Assembly: GCF_964355755.1 (NCBI RefSeq)
Contig: NC_092670.1
Coordinates: forward strand, 8,679,201 to 8,743,200
Source of the DNA: Antedon mediterranea
Taxonomy: Eukaryota; Echinodermata; Crinoidea; Comatulida; Antedonidae
DNA length: 64,000 bases
Reading direction: 5' to 3'
Part shown: positions 11,301 through 26,300 of the stretch, piece by piece
Layout: the number at the start of each line of letters is the position of its first letter
How positions within the stretch are numbered: position 1 is the first letter of the stretch
The notes under the pieces: model-generated
What the model saw: only the letters and a program-made list of their open reading frames with translations
Databases searched by the model: none
Told to the model about the DNA's origin: nothing
Position numbers and translations under genes: made by a program

Positions 11301-14300
11301 AGTTTGCTGCCGGAGGCAGCGATGGCGTTCCATACGGACTACTGTACTTTAATTGTGCGAGGTACTTTCGAATTTGTTGCGGACTTCTTTAATTGTGCGA
11401 GGAGCTTTCGAATTTGTTGCGGACTTATTTAATTGTGCGAGGAGCTTTCGAATTTGTTGCGGACTTCTTTAATTGTGCGAGGAGCTTTCGAATTTGTTGC
11501 AGAATTCTTTAATTGTTCGAGGAGCTTTCGAATTTGTTGCGGACTTCTTTAATTGTGCTTAGCTCTTCTTTAATTGCGCGTTTCTTCTTTATTTGTGCAT
11601 TTCGTTTTATATTTTCATGCTTTCTTTTGTTTATATGCGATTTCTTCTTTAATTGTGCGATTTCTTCTTTAATTGTGTGATTCCTTCTTTAATTGTGTAA
11701 TTCCTTCTTTAATTGTGTGATTCTGTGTTATTGTGCGTGACAGTTGTGGGCCACCGTAGATTCTGACCTAGGAATAAAGATTAAACAATTATGTACCTAA
11801 ATAAATGTAGTTATGAATTTAACTTTAGTTGATATCTAAAGTAATTTTTTAAATGTTGGAAATGTTGTGTTTACTTTTATGATTTTAAGGGAGCACATAG
11901 CAGACATATAACAGATGTCTTAATCACCAGGTGAGTTATTTGATTCTATACAATAAAATTCAAGAAAAATATCCTTTTTAACTTTATTTATTAGAAAATG
12001 AAAATCATAAGAATTTAATTATTGAATGTCCCTGTTTTTTAGAAATATATTGGAAGATGCTATTTTTGGGAGAAAAGGATTACAAGAAATTGAAAAAATA
12101 TGTATGAATGAACCACACCTTGTGAAAACCATCGATAAGGTATTGGAAATGTATGCATTCACAATTACCAAGAACAAATTGAATTTATTAAAAATGTATG
12201 TTTTTAGCAATTTAAAAAATCCATACATTTTAAAATGTATACCAACATAAACAACATACTTATGGTACACAAAATATATATGTAACTTAATCTGTGAAGT
12301 CCAATGAACAGACAGCATTTTTACATTTTTAAAATAACAACTACTGTACCAAATACTACAATTAGACTGCTTTTAAAAAAACATGCACAGAACCAACTAG
12401 AGAAGAGAACACATTTTTAAACTGTTTTTAGTTACAAATTAGTTACAGACATTTACTTATTGGATTGGTTATTGTGTAAATGAATTTTTACATTAAATAA
12501 TTTTCATTTGGTTCATTCACTTTACTTCAGAAAAGAAAACTAAGTAAATAAATAAAATATTGTATTATAAAAATATTTTTGATTACACGCATTAATTACA
12601 TTTATATTTCGAAAAATAGAAGTTTAGTGGTGAAAATAAAAGAGAATGTAGACCTATCAAAACAGACACTTTTAATTAGTCAACTTGGTATTATCATGTG
12701 AAATCTGTATCCAAGAAAGTGTTTGCAATTCTTTATATCCTTAAACATGTAAAACCTTTATTAATTTTAGGTCAACTTTATCTTTCTCTTGTTCAACAAA
12801 TTTTGAATACCGCAGCAATTATATTGTCAAACTTGCCTACTACTACTAACTTTAAAAAATGTGGGACAAGACTTACTGTGTATGTAATGCCCATTTCTTC
12901 TCACTGTTTAAGTATGTTGATGCCACTTGGTTGGTTAAACCTTAGGTACATAATCTGAAAAGATCATCTTATAAGTGTTTAAATGGAGATTTACCCGAAT
13001 ACTGTACCATTCATATTTGAAATTTGATAATGAAAATCATGAACATTTTACCAGAAATACAGTATTGTTTCATTGTTTCACTTTGCCTCAAAACAATATA
13101 TAAAAATACAATACATGGAAAAGAAATAAGAAAAAAAAAACTAGAGACAGGATTCCTAGAAGAAATATCTTACTCTTTCTAATGATATTTAAAAAAAATT
13201 CCTGTTTGACCTTTGTTACATTTTTAGTCTTTCTTTGTTTATTCACCTTACTTTTATTACTACCATATATATTACATTTCTTTTGGAGACTCAACTTCAA
13301 GGCTCCTTTTGGTTTATTTGAGTCACCAGACATAGAACAAAGTTAAGTAAGTTAAATAAGATATGTTTTTTATGTTTTTTTGATATTTATTTGGAAAAAA
13401 ATTTAAATATTAAATTCATCATGTATTTTAAGTATCTTCTGTGGTAGTTCACACGTAGAGCCCCTTTTTTGAGGTACCAACATGTCAATTTGTTATCTAT
13501 ATTTCTGAAGTCTGAAGTCTTCTTAACAAACAGCGATCACGACATTGAATAATACATGCAATGTAATGCATTATATTGCAAAATACAGAAACAAATGTAA
13601 AGGCCAATTGTATTCATCTAGAAACCAATCTATCCCTTGATTATTATGATTCCTTGCATGATGGAGACACACCACTACATCTATATCTGATGCGTTATAA
13701 AGTTGAATTAGATAACAAACTGTCTCGTAACCAACGGTGCATCTAACTCCAAACAATGTATGTACATATAATTTTACAAATAGTTCATAAACAGTAGGCT
13801 AATATTTCTAATAGCACCCTCTCCAATTGTAAAGCATCTTGAAACCTGTTATAGGCCTAGATAATTATGATTCTTTGCCTTATGGACATACCACTACATC
13901 TATATCTAAGAAAGAGTTCTGAAGTTAAATTAGAGATAGTAAACTGTCTTATAACCAATGGTGCATCAATCACAACTCCAAACAATGTATGTACATTTAA
14001 TTTTATAAATAGTTTATTAACGGTAAGCCAACATTTTTAATTGCAATAATAGGTATTAGAAATTTCATATCAAAAAACACAGCTTGAATTGAAAATTGAT
14101 TAAATTATAAATTACAGTAAATTAATAAAAAAACAAATACATTGATTTAATTAATTAAATTTGGAACACATTAAATGATTGATTGATTGACTGAAATGTC
14201 TGAATTTCTTTATTAACCAGAGTCGCATAATACATACAATATAAAAGCAATTAAATCATGAGAAACAGTTAAATATCTTTATCAGAATGCCCTGTGAATT

Positions 14301-17300
14301 ACCAATTTTGTTTTAGTAAGACTTTATAGCTAAACAAATTTTATAAAGATCTGTTCATAATCCAGATGGGGTCAACATTCATGAGATATGACTTGAGTCT
14401 TTGCTTCAAAGTAATTATGTTGGTCAATATTGACAGGATTCCCAAAAAGTAAATCTAATCACTCTAGAGTAACTGGTCTCCTAATTTCACCGATTTAGAA
14501 TATAAAAGTATATATAAAATATATATATTAAAAATGTGTAAAAATACAACTTTATAATATATTATTATATTACATACAGTAAAAATACAATTTGATTTAG
14601 TTGCAAACCATTTTTAATAGAAAAATATAACGCAGAATACTATAAGCATTCATTTAAAAGGAAAGGTGTAAATATTTGTTTAAAGTAAGAAGAGACTAGA
14701 GATACATTAACCACAAACAAAGTAATGTACTATTAATTTATAGTACATCCAATGTAATGATATAACACAGTAATCAGTATTACACTATTATCATTTCTCA
14801 ATGTGAAGATACATTTTGCAAAATAAGGAAAACAAACAACTGTTATTTTAATTGATTTTATATGAATTTATGGTTTAGATGAGTATTAGAGCCTTTTTTA
14901 AATCTTAAAGTAGCAGCAATTTTATATTATATATCATGAATAATACCACCAAACTTACGAGTTAAATAATCAGTACTAGAGCCTTTATCTTAAAGTAGCA
15001 ACAGTAAATCAGTAGGCCTAATGATTATGATTTATTTCAGGATGGGAACACCCCACTACATCTATATCTTAGCATATTCACTACAAAGTTTGGCTATCGT
15101 CGGATGGGGGGTGGTCAATTTGAATTAGAGATACTGAACAGTCTTGTACATCCAGATGCATTAACCACATCAAACAAAGTAATGTACAATACGTTTTAAC
15201 AAAAATAATGTAAACTTTGAACATGTCTAATTTTTTTTCCTGTAAAGGCAATAAAGCATAGTGCACCAATGTAATGACATAGCATAGTATTGTGTTTCAT
15301 CTTTATTATATTACAAAGCAGGATCCACATTCATGAAATATGGCTTGGGTCTTGCTTCAAAGTAATTATGTAATTTAAAAGAGGAATACTGACAGGATTC
15401 TCAAAAAGTAAATCTAAAATCATTGCAGATGTTTGTAGATCAGTACTAAAGCCTTTTTCAAAATCTTAAAGTAGCAACATGGCAATCTTATAGCATCTAG
15501 TTGTAATCCAGTAGGCCTTAATAATTATGATAGTTCATAAACAGTAGCAAAATATTCATCCTAATAGCATCCTCTCCTCAGGGAGTGAACTATATACTTA
15601 TGTGCACGTAAGGCAACAGACCAATTGTAAAGCATTTGAAACCAGTTATAGGCCTTGATAATTATGATTCTTTGCAGGATGGAGACACACCACTACATCT
15701 ATATCTAAGGAGTTCTGAAGTTAAATTAGAGATAGTAAACTGTCTCGTAACCAGTTCATCAACCACATCGCCAAACAATGTATGTACATTTAATTTAATA
15801 CAAATAGTTCATAAACAATAGAACAATCCCTTGGTATTAGACATTTCTAGTCTAAACAACACAGCCCCCACTGATAAGAAAGTGCTTATTTTCAACAAGC
15901 TGGTGTAACACAAATAAAATCACAAAAATTATGGAACATAGGGGAATCTATAGATCGATAATTATTGGAATGTATGATCAATAGAAATGTTTTTCCTACA
16001 CCAGGCCTTCAAGGCTCTATTAGAGTCACCAGACATAAATGTATCTACATTTCTGAAGTCTGAAGTCTTCTTAAAACAAGGATCACGACATTGAATAGCA
16101 CATGCAATGTAACGCATTATATTGCACATTGTGGAAGATACATTTTCAAAATACAGAAACAAATGTAAATGCCAATTGTATTCATCTAGAAACCAATCTA
16201 TCCCTTGATAATTATGATTCCTTGCAGAATGGATACACACCACTACATCTATATCTAAGTAGGAGATCTGATGTTAAATTAGAGATAATAAACTGTCTCG
16301 TAACCAACGGTGCATCAATCACAACTCCAAACAATGTATGTATTTAATTTTACAAATAGTTTATTAACGGTAAGCCAACATTTTTAATTGCAATAATAGG
16401 TATTAGACATTCATATAAAAAAAATACAGCTTGAATTGAAAATTGATTAAATTATAAATTAAATTAATAAAATAAATTAAAAAATACATTGATTTAATTA
16501 GTTAAAATTGGATGATTGATTGATTGACTGAATTTCTTTATTAACCAGAGTCGCATAATTATCTGATCAGAATGGTCCTGTGAATTACCAATTTTGTTTT
16601 AGTAAGACTTTATAGCTAATCAAATTTGATAAACATCTGTTCATAATCCAGATGGGTCAACATTCATGAGATATGACTTGAGTCTTTGCTTCAAAGTAAT
16701 TGGTCAATAGGATAGGATTCCCAAAAAATAAAAAACTAACCACTCTAGAGTAACTGGTCTCCTAATTTCACTGATTTAGAATATAAAAATATATAGAAAA
16801 TATATATATTAATAAAAATGTGTAAAAATACAACTTTATACTATATTATATTACATATAGAAAAATACAATTTGATTTAGTTGCAAACCATTTTTAATAG
16901 AAAAATGTAACGTAGCATTCATTTAAAAGGAAAGGTGTAAATATTTTTAAAAGTAAGAAGCGACTAGAGATAAATTAACCACAAACAAAGTAATGTGCTA
17001 TTAATTTATAGTTCATCCAATGTAATGATATAACACAGTAATCAGTATTACACAATTATCATTGTACAGTGTGAAAGATACATTTTACAAAATAAAGAAA
17101 ACAAACAAACTGTTATTTTAATTGATTTGATATGAATTTATATGGTTTTTAAATTATTATTATAAGTGCAGATGTTTAGATCAATATTAGAGCCTTTTTA
17201 AAATCTTAAAGTAGCAACAATTTTATATTATCTAGTTTTAAACCAGAAGGTTAAGATAATTATGATATATACTTGAGTATAGTCCATCGTTTAGCTCATC

Positions 17301-20300
17301 ATCTGATAAAGTGTGGTATTAAATTTAAGAGAAACTGTCCAGTCTTGTACATCATGATGCATTAATCACATCAAAGTAATGTGCAATAAATGTTAACAAT
17401 TTTGTTTCACCTTAAACTTAATTCTTTTTTCCTATCATGCAATTAAAGTATTGTGTACCCAATGTAATGACATAGCATAGTATTGTGGTTCATCTTTATT
17501 ATATTGCAAAACGGGAAAAATACTGAACCTTTGCAATACAATAAAGAAATAAACATATGACTGATACCTTAAATTAGAGATAGTAAATGTACATTTAATT
17601 TAAAGCTCAGATACAGGCAGGAATTTTAAATATAATATCTGGTTGATTGTACATAAATCAAATATTTGTAATAGAAATCAAGATGAAAAAACATGAATTT
17701 CCCTTAAAATGGTCAAATACAAAATTTGGCAAAATTCTGCTATAAAAACCAGGAAGACTTTTTTTCAGTAGTTAGGTAGTTTTACCTAGTGTAATAACAT
17801 GTCTGATGACTCCCTAGATGGTGAAAAAAGATGGTGGATATACGGTGGATAATTTTTGCTATAGCATGGAAATAAAACTCTGAAGTTGAATAAAAATACT
17901 AGAAATGTAACATTCAAGTTATATTACCTATATTTAGTCATCTGATAACATATTTTACCACACCATTTATTTTTCATAGCTTTTTAAAAAGCCTCTCTAT
18001 TTACACAATTTGTGTACAAAAGAATAGAGATATTACTGTGTAATTTGAAGTATTCTCCCACTGATAAGAAAGTGCTTATTTTCAACCAGCTCGTGTAACA
18101 CAAAAAAAATCCCAAAAATTGTGAAACATAGGGGAAACTATAGGTCGATGTTTATTGGAATGATCAATAGAAATGTTTTGCCTGCACCTGGCCTTTAATA
18201 CAAATAGTTCATAAACAGTAGGCCAATATTCTAATAGCACCCTCTCATCGGGGATTAAACTTATATCCTGCCGTGCATGTAAAGGCAACAGACCAATTTT
18301 AAAGAATGAAACCAGTTATAGGCCTTGATAGTTATTATTTTTTTTTTTTTTTTTTATTCAGTATATTACACAGAGGCGCCTTACAAGATGGAACCATCTT
18401 AGCTTCAAGGCGCCTCAGATTAACAAATACAACATTTTAAAATAACTAACAGAAACATCAATTAAATCTTCCAGAATTAACAAGAAATTGTTGTACATAA
18501 TAAAATAATAAAGCATTTTCACAATTCGAAAGAAGATCGGAACCAAAAATAAAAATTTCACTTAAAAATGTAAAATTAAATGTTAAAGAAAAATCCTTGG
18601 CTAAGATATCCTCAATAATTGAGTTAGCGCTTACAAGTAGAATATCTCTTTGTGTATTATAATTAGGGCAGTAACATAAGAAATGAAGCGGATTCTCAAC
18701 ATTAAAGCCACAAGTACAATTTGGATTGTCCCGAAGTCCATGTAAGAATAAATGCGAATTGAGACAGCTGAAACCAAGTCGGATTCTAGTGTGAATTTGG
18801 TTAATCTTCTTATCACCTGTATCATAATAAGAACGTTTTTTTGTTTCAAACAAATTGGATTTCAGTAGCAATTTTTTAAACTCAACAAGAAATGAGGAAT
18901 TTTTTATTTCATTATTTAACTCATTCCAATGTGTTATAATAGATGGGACAAAAGATAAACGATATGATGTGGTCTTACAAAATGGAATTATTATATTTCG
19001 GATGTTACGCAAGTTATAAACTTCAATATTGTCAGAAAAATTAAATAAGGAGTAAAGATACACTGGTGTTAACTTATGAATAATTTTAAAAAACAGTATT
19101 AGGTTAAGAAATTGTCTACGTTTTTCCAATGATAACCAGCCTAATTCTTGTCTTAATGCATTATGACTTGTATGTTTCCACGCACCAGTACATATTCTAC
19201 CTGCAGAAATCTGGATATTTTCTAGTTCATCACTTAATTTAACTGGGATATTACACCAAACAGGAGCTGCATATTCCATTAATGGTCTAACGTGTGATAT
19301 GTAAATGTGACAGAGAGCCTGTCGAGGTAGAATATGTTTGACACGACGTAGCATATTTAAAGATAAAGACGCTTTGTTAATTACAGATTGGATATGGGAA
19401 TCCCACTTGAGTTTTGCATTAAGCATTACACCAAGATGCCTATGATCATTTACAAATTGTAGATTTACATTATTGAAATTTAAACTAACATAGTTATCTA
19501 AATGTTTACGTGTAAACAGTATAGCTTTCGTTTTGTTAGCATTGAATGTTACTTTCCATTTTTTTGCCCAATTATAAATGACATTAAGATCACCATTTAA
19601 TTTTTGTTCTGAAATATTACGATCTGTACAAATATCATATAACGAAGTATCATCTGCATATAAACTAATATTAGATTTGATATTATCAACCATATCATTT
19701 ATGAATACAATAAATAAAAATGGACCCAAAACAGATCCTTGGGGTACTCCTGCTGTAATGGTCACCCAAGGACTGGTAGTTCCTTCAATAATAACACGTT
19801 GCTCACGTGAGTTTAAGTAACTTTGGAACCATTTTAGAAGAGTGCCATTAATTCCATATTGATTTAATTTGTATATAATCCCATTATGCCAAACTTTATC
19901 GAAGGCTTTGGAAATATCCAAAAATACCGAGATTACTTCTTTCCTTAAATCTAAAGCTCTATTAAATGTATCTATAAGATAAAGAAGTTGATACGTTGTC
20001 GAGTCACCTGGTGTAAAACCAGATTGGAATTGAGTAAGAAGTTTATTATCCACAAAGTATTTATATACTATATCAAAAACTGCACGCTCAAAAATTTTTG
20101 CAAAGTTGGAAAGTATGGATATAGGGCGGTAGTTCTCAATAAGAGATTTATTGCCTTTTTTATGCAGAGGAATGACATTTGATTTTTTCCATTCCACAGG
20201 AAAATATCCTTGGCTTATGCAGAAGTTATAAAGCTTTGTCAAATGGGGTGCAATAATTTCAGCAGATTCTATTAGTATGATACTGTGAATTTCATCAGGT

Positions 20301-23300
20301 CCCATCGCCTTGTTTTTATCCAGCATAGTTAATAATTTCATGATCTCATCAACAGATAATTTGAGAGTTGAGAGTCTCGATGCAGTTCTATATGTGAAGT
20401 CCGAAGGAAAATCATCATGATTAGGAATAAACGATTGAGATTTAAAATAATTGTTAAACGCTTTAACTTTCTCACTATTTAAAGTTAGGACATCATCGTT
20501 TAATTTGATTGGAGGAATCTTATAATATTGTTTGGAATTACAAACTGAATTTATGGTAGACCACCAAGTTTTTGAATCACAGTTTTTATTCATTAATAAA
20601 TCAAATTGTTTATCCAAAAAAGTTTGTTTAGCTTTTCTTATTGCTTTAACAACTTTTGCGCGAATTTTCTTAAAACGTTGCATATGCGAATTTGAGTTAT
20701 TTCGAGTGGAATGGGCGCGATTTCTTTTGCGAATAAGAGTTCTAATATGCGCATTAATCCAAGGCTTGTCATTAGGACGCACAGTTATAATTTTAGATAT
20801 AATATAGTTATCAACACAATTATTAAATAAGTCAATCCAATTATGACAAACATCTTCAACCTTTGAAGATGAATAAACTTCTTCCCAATTTACAGAATTA
20901 AGAGCATTACGATATAAATTAAAATCAGTTTTTTCAAAAAGATATATTTTACGATTGTATGGCTTGTCCCGTGTGATACGAATATCAATATTTGCATATA
21001 CTGGACTGTGATCACAATTTAAAAGTGGGCACAATGCACCAAAATCATTAATATATACATTTTGACTAGTAACTATATGGTCAATACAAGACCGTTGGTC
21101 TTTTATACAACGTGTTGGCATATTGATGTGTTGAGTTAAACCGTTTTGTTGTAAAAATTCGTAAAATGATTTTCCAAATCTATTTGTGTTTCCATCATTG
21201 TACCAGTTGTTATTTTGAGCATTCATATCGCCCATCATTAAAGTTAAGCTGTGTCGAGACAAAACAAAGTTATTAGTACTGTTTTGAAAATAGTCAAGTA
21301 GATCCTGATCAGATTGAACATCACTTTGTGGTGGCCTATAACATACATAAGTCAAAATCGTCCAGTTTGAAACTTGTATTTCACACCTTATCACATCTGA
21401 CAAGAGATCATTGCAAATATGGGAATTAACTAAGTGTATAGAATTAGATATGTAAAAAGCACATCCGCCGCCATGGCGGTTTCTATCATTTCTAATAGGT
21501 TCTTGATAACCGTCTAGTAAAATGTCATGGTTCAAGATAGTTTGATCTAGCCATGTTTCTGTTAAAGCAATAATATCATAGTTATTTAAATTTGCTAGGT
21601 GTTGAATTTCAGCTAGTTTACCTGGAACGATTAGACTACGTATGTTAATATGGTAAACTGTAAACTGTTCCGGACCAGGATTTGGATGTATATCGCCGCA
21701 CATTAAAAGCATGCAGATTAGAACATTATTACGCCCCAAATTTATGATAAATAAATTATCCATTATCAGTAAAAAAAATAAGTAAAGTACTCACTTTAAA
21801 AACGCTAGCACATATGAGAACACTTAGCCAAACGAACATAGTAAACATTGAAATAAAAACAAGAGAACACGTTTTTGCTATCTAAAATCAACAAATAATG
21901 GTCAAATTCCGTCGGTAAGAAACGTACTGTTAATGACACCGCACAGTCTAAACGTTCTTAATGTTCAGCAATCAGTCGTTCAAAATCATTTTCATTCTTG
22001 ATATGCTTGGGTTTTTCTTCACCTTTACACAGGGCCCATATCTTGCATCTGTTAGTCCAGGCACGTTGAACTCCATCATGGTGTCTTACCTTCCAAAAGA
22101 GATTGAAATTTGCTTTTGTTAGGTCTTCCGAGATATAAACCGGCATACCCTTCAGTTTGGATTTGGCTGCAAACACATTGTTACGGGTCCTGATTGAATT
22201 GAACCGAACAATTATTGGCCTAGGCTTGTCAGTAATAGGACCGATTCGATGAGATACTTCAATATCGTCGGACTTGAAAGTGATACCCATTTTGTCGCGA
22301 ATAACCTCCGCCACCAAATCATCAGTTGACTTTGTCGAGTCCTGTAAACCGTAGAATCTAAGGTTATTACGACGTGAATATTGTTCTAAATAGTCCAATC
22401 TGGTTTCAATATTACTGATTTGCTCCTGCAGTTTATCAAATGCTTTGTTTAATGTCTCAGTAATAGAAGTAGTCAGCTCCTGAAGCAAGTCTTTCTTCAG
22501 CTTATCAACATCTAACTTCGGGGCCATGATTACACTTGCTTTTTTACAGTACCACCACTGTTTTACATATCAGGTCACAATCACAGCTGGTAATTTCGGC
22601 CAAATTTACTAATTTGCATAAGTGACGCAGATGTTTGGAAACCTTATTGAAGGATTTTGATTTGCATATGGCTAGCACAGTAATAGTTAACCTTGCAGCG
22701 CTTTCAACGGCGAGCCAATGGCAATAGATGCGGTATCATGGGGGTAAAATACTCACTGCTTATTTACACCGACAGAGCATTGACCATCATCTTTAAAAGT
22801 TTACATGATAAGTCCTAGATTCTATTTACGATGATAATGATACAATCGGGAAAAAACAAAGATAAATGTCTCTTTGAAAGGTGAAAATCGAGAGCAAAAA
22901 AGTTGTACGTGCTCACTCACCCAATGTCTCTGCTTATAGTTATTATTCTTTTCAGGATGGAGACACACCACTACATCTATATCTAAGTAGGAGATCTGAA
23001 GTTAAATTAGAGATAATAAACTGTCTCGTAACTAACGGTGCATCAATCACAACTCCAAACAATGTATGTACATTTAATTTTACAAATAGTTTAATTACAA
23101 TTGTAATTCTAAACCAATGAGGCTTAATAATTATGATTTATTTCAGGATGGAAACACCCCACTACATCTATATCTTAGCTTATTCCGATTCAGTTATTTT
23201 GGCTATAAATTTGGTTATGATCTGATGGAGGATAACAAATTTGAATTAGAGATACTGAACAGACTTGTACATCCAGATGCATTAACCACATCAAACAAAG

Positions 23301-26300
23301 TAATGTACAATACATTTTAACAAATAATGTAAACCTTTAACATGTCTAATTGTTTTTTCTTATCAATTTGTCATAGAATTAAAGTATTATAGTGCACCTG
23401 ATGTATTGACATAGCATAGTATTGTATTTCAACTTTATACAGAATAATACAATTTGATTTAGTTGAAAACCATTTTTAATAGAAAAATGTAATGCAGAAT
23501 ACTATTGGACATTCATTTAAAAGGAATGGCTTAAATATTTTTAAAAAGTAAGAAGATAAGACTAGAGATACATTAACCACAAACAAAATAATTTACTACT
23601 ATGGGGCCTGTGTCTGCTGCAACTGCTCAAAGTATGGTATAACTTATACCGTATTTTTATACGGTATTTTTTATACCGTATTTTTAGTACCCCGTTTCTG
23701 CTAACAATACTTCTTGGGTGGTCGTGTTAAATTTCATCCTTTTTACCCAAATTGCCATTCATTTATTTGGTCGATAATTAAAAGTCGCAATACAGGAGGT
23801 TTTACGTCTCGCTTTCAACAGCCTAGCCCTAGTTATAGGGCCCGTTTCTGCTGCCAACCCAAAATATACCGTATAAACATACCGTATATATACCGTATAT
23901 GAAATTCGTGCACCGTTTCCGCTGCACATACTTCGTGGGTGGGTTGTAAAAAAGTTGGCTTTCATTACCCAAAATGCATTTCGTGAGACGGAAGTATGGA
24001 TTGACATCGTGTAGTGAGGTTTTTACCTACATGCTGACAAAAACAAAACAATGATGGTTTCTCAAAACGTCGTAGCATTGCTTTCTATTTTAAATCTAAT
24101 GAGCAGAAGTGGCAACGAATTTACACCGCACATACAAGCACAATCTAGAAATGTCACTATAAATATATAAACTCTGTTATTCAAATTGAGTTTATATTAT
24201 GCTATATTATCCTATATTGCCGTTTTAATTTCCATTTTCTATTATAGAGTACAGTATTTTACCATGATTTTACATCACGTTGTTGTCGTCAGGGAGTTGT
24301 TATTAGACTCCCGGTTGTCGTGTAAGAACATTCGATTTATTGTAATTAAAATCTCGGTATCTCTTCTGTTGCCATGCAGTCTCCCCCCAACTTTCGCTTC
24401 CCCCCACAATTGAATTGCAAAAATAGTGATTTGTTCGGTCCACAGTGACATTTTGATCTGTTGCTTGCTTTTACACGTGTTTTTCAACTTTCAATGCAGT
24501 AGAAAAACCAAAACAAACGCGTCGCGCTCTGTTAGTTTTTGACCTCGTGTCATGAGTCGGGTCACATTTACGGTATATTTTGAGTGCAGCAGAAACGGGG
24601 AACGAAATATACGGTATATTTTGGAATATACCGTATAATATCCACAAACGATGGGCCCCGTTTCTGCTGCCAAAAATATACCGTATATATACGGTATATT
24701 TTATATACGGTATATTTTTTGGCAGCAGAAATGGGTCTCATAAAAAATATACCGTATATATTTGCGGTATATATACTGCATAAATATCCCCATCGTTTGT
24801 GGATATTATACGGTATATTCCAAAATATACCGTATATTTCGTTCCCCGTTTCTGCTGCACTCAAAATATACCGTAAATGTGACCCGACTCATGACACGAG
24901 GTAAAAAACTAACAGAGCGCGACGCGTTTGTTTTGGTTTTTCTGCTGCATTGAAAGTTGAAACACACGTGTAAAAGCAAGCAACAGATCAAAATGTCACT
25001 GTGGACCGAACAAATCACTATTTTTGCAATTCAATTGTGGGGGGAAGCGAAGGTTGGGGGAAGACTGCATGGCAACAGAAGCGATACCAAGATTTTAATT
25101 ACAATAAATCGAATGTTCTTACACAACGTGATGTAAAATCATGGTAAAATACTGTATAATAGAAAATGGAAATTAAAACGGCAATATAGGATAATATAGC
25201 ATAATATAAACTCAATTTGAATAACAGAGTTTATTTATAGTGAAATTTCTAGATTGTGCTTGTATGTGCGGTGTAAATTCGTTGCTACTTCTACTCATTA
25301 GATTTAAAATAGAAAGCAATGCTACGACGTTTTGAGAACCATCATTGTTTTGTAAAAACCTCACTCACACGAGGTCAATCCATACTTCCGTCTCACGAAA
25401 TGCATTTTGGGTAATGAAAGCCAACTTTTTTACAACCCACCCACGAAGTATGTGCAGCGGAAACGGTGCACGAATTTCATATACGGTATATATACGGTAT
25501 ATTTATACGGTATATTTATACGGTATATTTTGGGTTGGCAGCAGAAACGGGCCCATGGGGATATTTATGCAGTATATATACCGCAAATATATACGGTATA
25601 TTTTTTATGAGACCCATTTCTGCTGCCAAAAAATATACCGTATATAAAATATACCGTATATATACGGTATATTTTTGGCAGCAGAAACGAGGCCATAGAG
25701 ATGTTGTGAGAGCACAGAAAACATCGTAATGGGGACAAGTAATTCGTTCCCTCCCCCGAGTTATTGTCTTTTGCAATGTTGTACTGCTTTTGTATGCTCT
25801 TCAACTTTGAGTTTACTTGCTTTGGAGACAAGTCTATTCCGTACTCCTGCTTTATTTTTTTAGAAATGTCTTTATAAATGTGGTTGTCCCTTTTATTACC
25901 TTTTAGTTGGCCGGACATTTTAGCTTCCCCACCCATATTTGAAAATTGGTAATAATATTTTATACCACTAAATTACAGTTGAACCACTCTCATTTGTACA
26001 CCCCTGTTTAAGGGACACCCTTATTAAGGAGTCAAGACTTACTGTTAAAACAAAAAGCTACATGCCTAACCTTCCCCACACAGATTTATATAGTAACTAC
26101 TGTGACGCCTTCGCTCCACATTTTCGCCGAATATATCTATGCACGTGTGTAAAACAGGTGACAGCGACAGAAAATAAAAACACGATGTTGACCTCATGTC
26201 GCAGGTTAAAAAAATACGGTATTTTTTATTGGTAGCAGAAAAGGGTACAAAAAATACGGTATAAATTTGTAAATAGTTTATCCACAAATTTTGTGGGGAA

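Larger units (their letters stand above)
18340..22935 (-). mobile_element. Full-length two-ORF LINE (CR1-like) with target duplication
   Basis: A complete non-LTR retrotransposon on the minus strand. It has a 5' UTR to 22528, ORF1 (22527-21958), a 194-base spacer, ORF2 (21763-18458), a 3' UTR and a poly(A) tail (the T run at 18338-18355). It is bounded by a 12-bp direct repeat ATAGTTATTATT at 18328-18339 and 22936-22947. Removing it restores a normal class A intron end (GGCCTTGATAGTTATTATT then CTTTTCAG and the exon at 22956), as in sibling exons. Both ORFs are open, so it is a recent, possibly active copy. Confidence 0.9.

Noticed and set aside
12698-12958. An 86-aa small gene
   Set aside because: It matches the tail of LINE reverse transcriptases and breaks soon after; treated as a relic.
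19578-20807. Plus-strand frames of 64-91 aa
   Set aside because: Antisense shadows of LINE ORF2.
24568-25776. Several 60-100 aa frames rich in Ile, Tyr and Val (YTVYI, IYRIY)
   Set aside because: They translate palindromic ATATACCGTATA repeats of the fold-back element.
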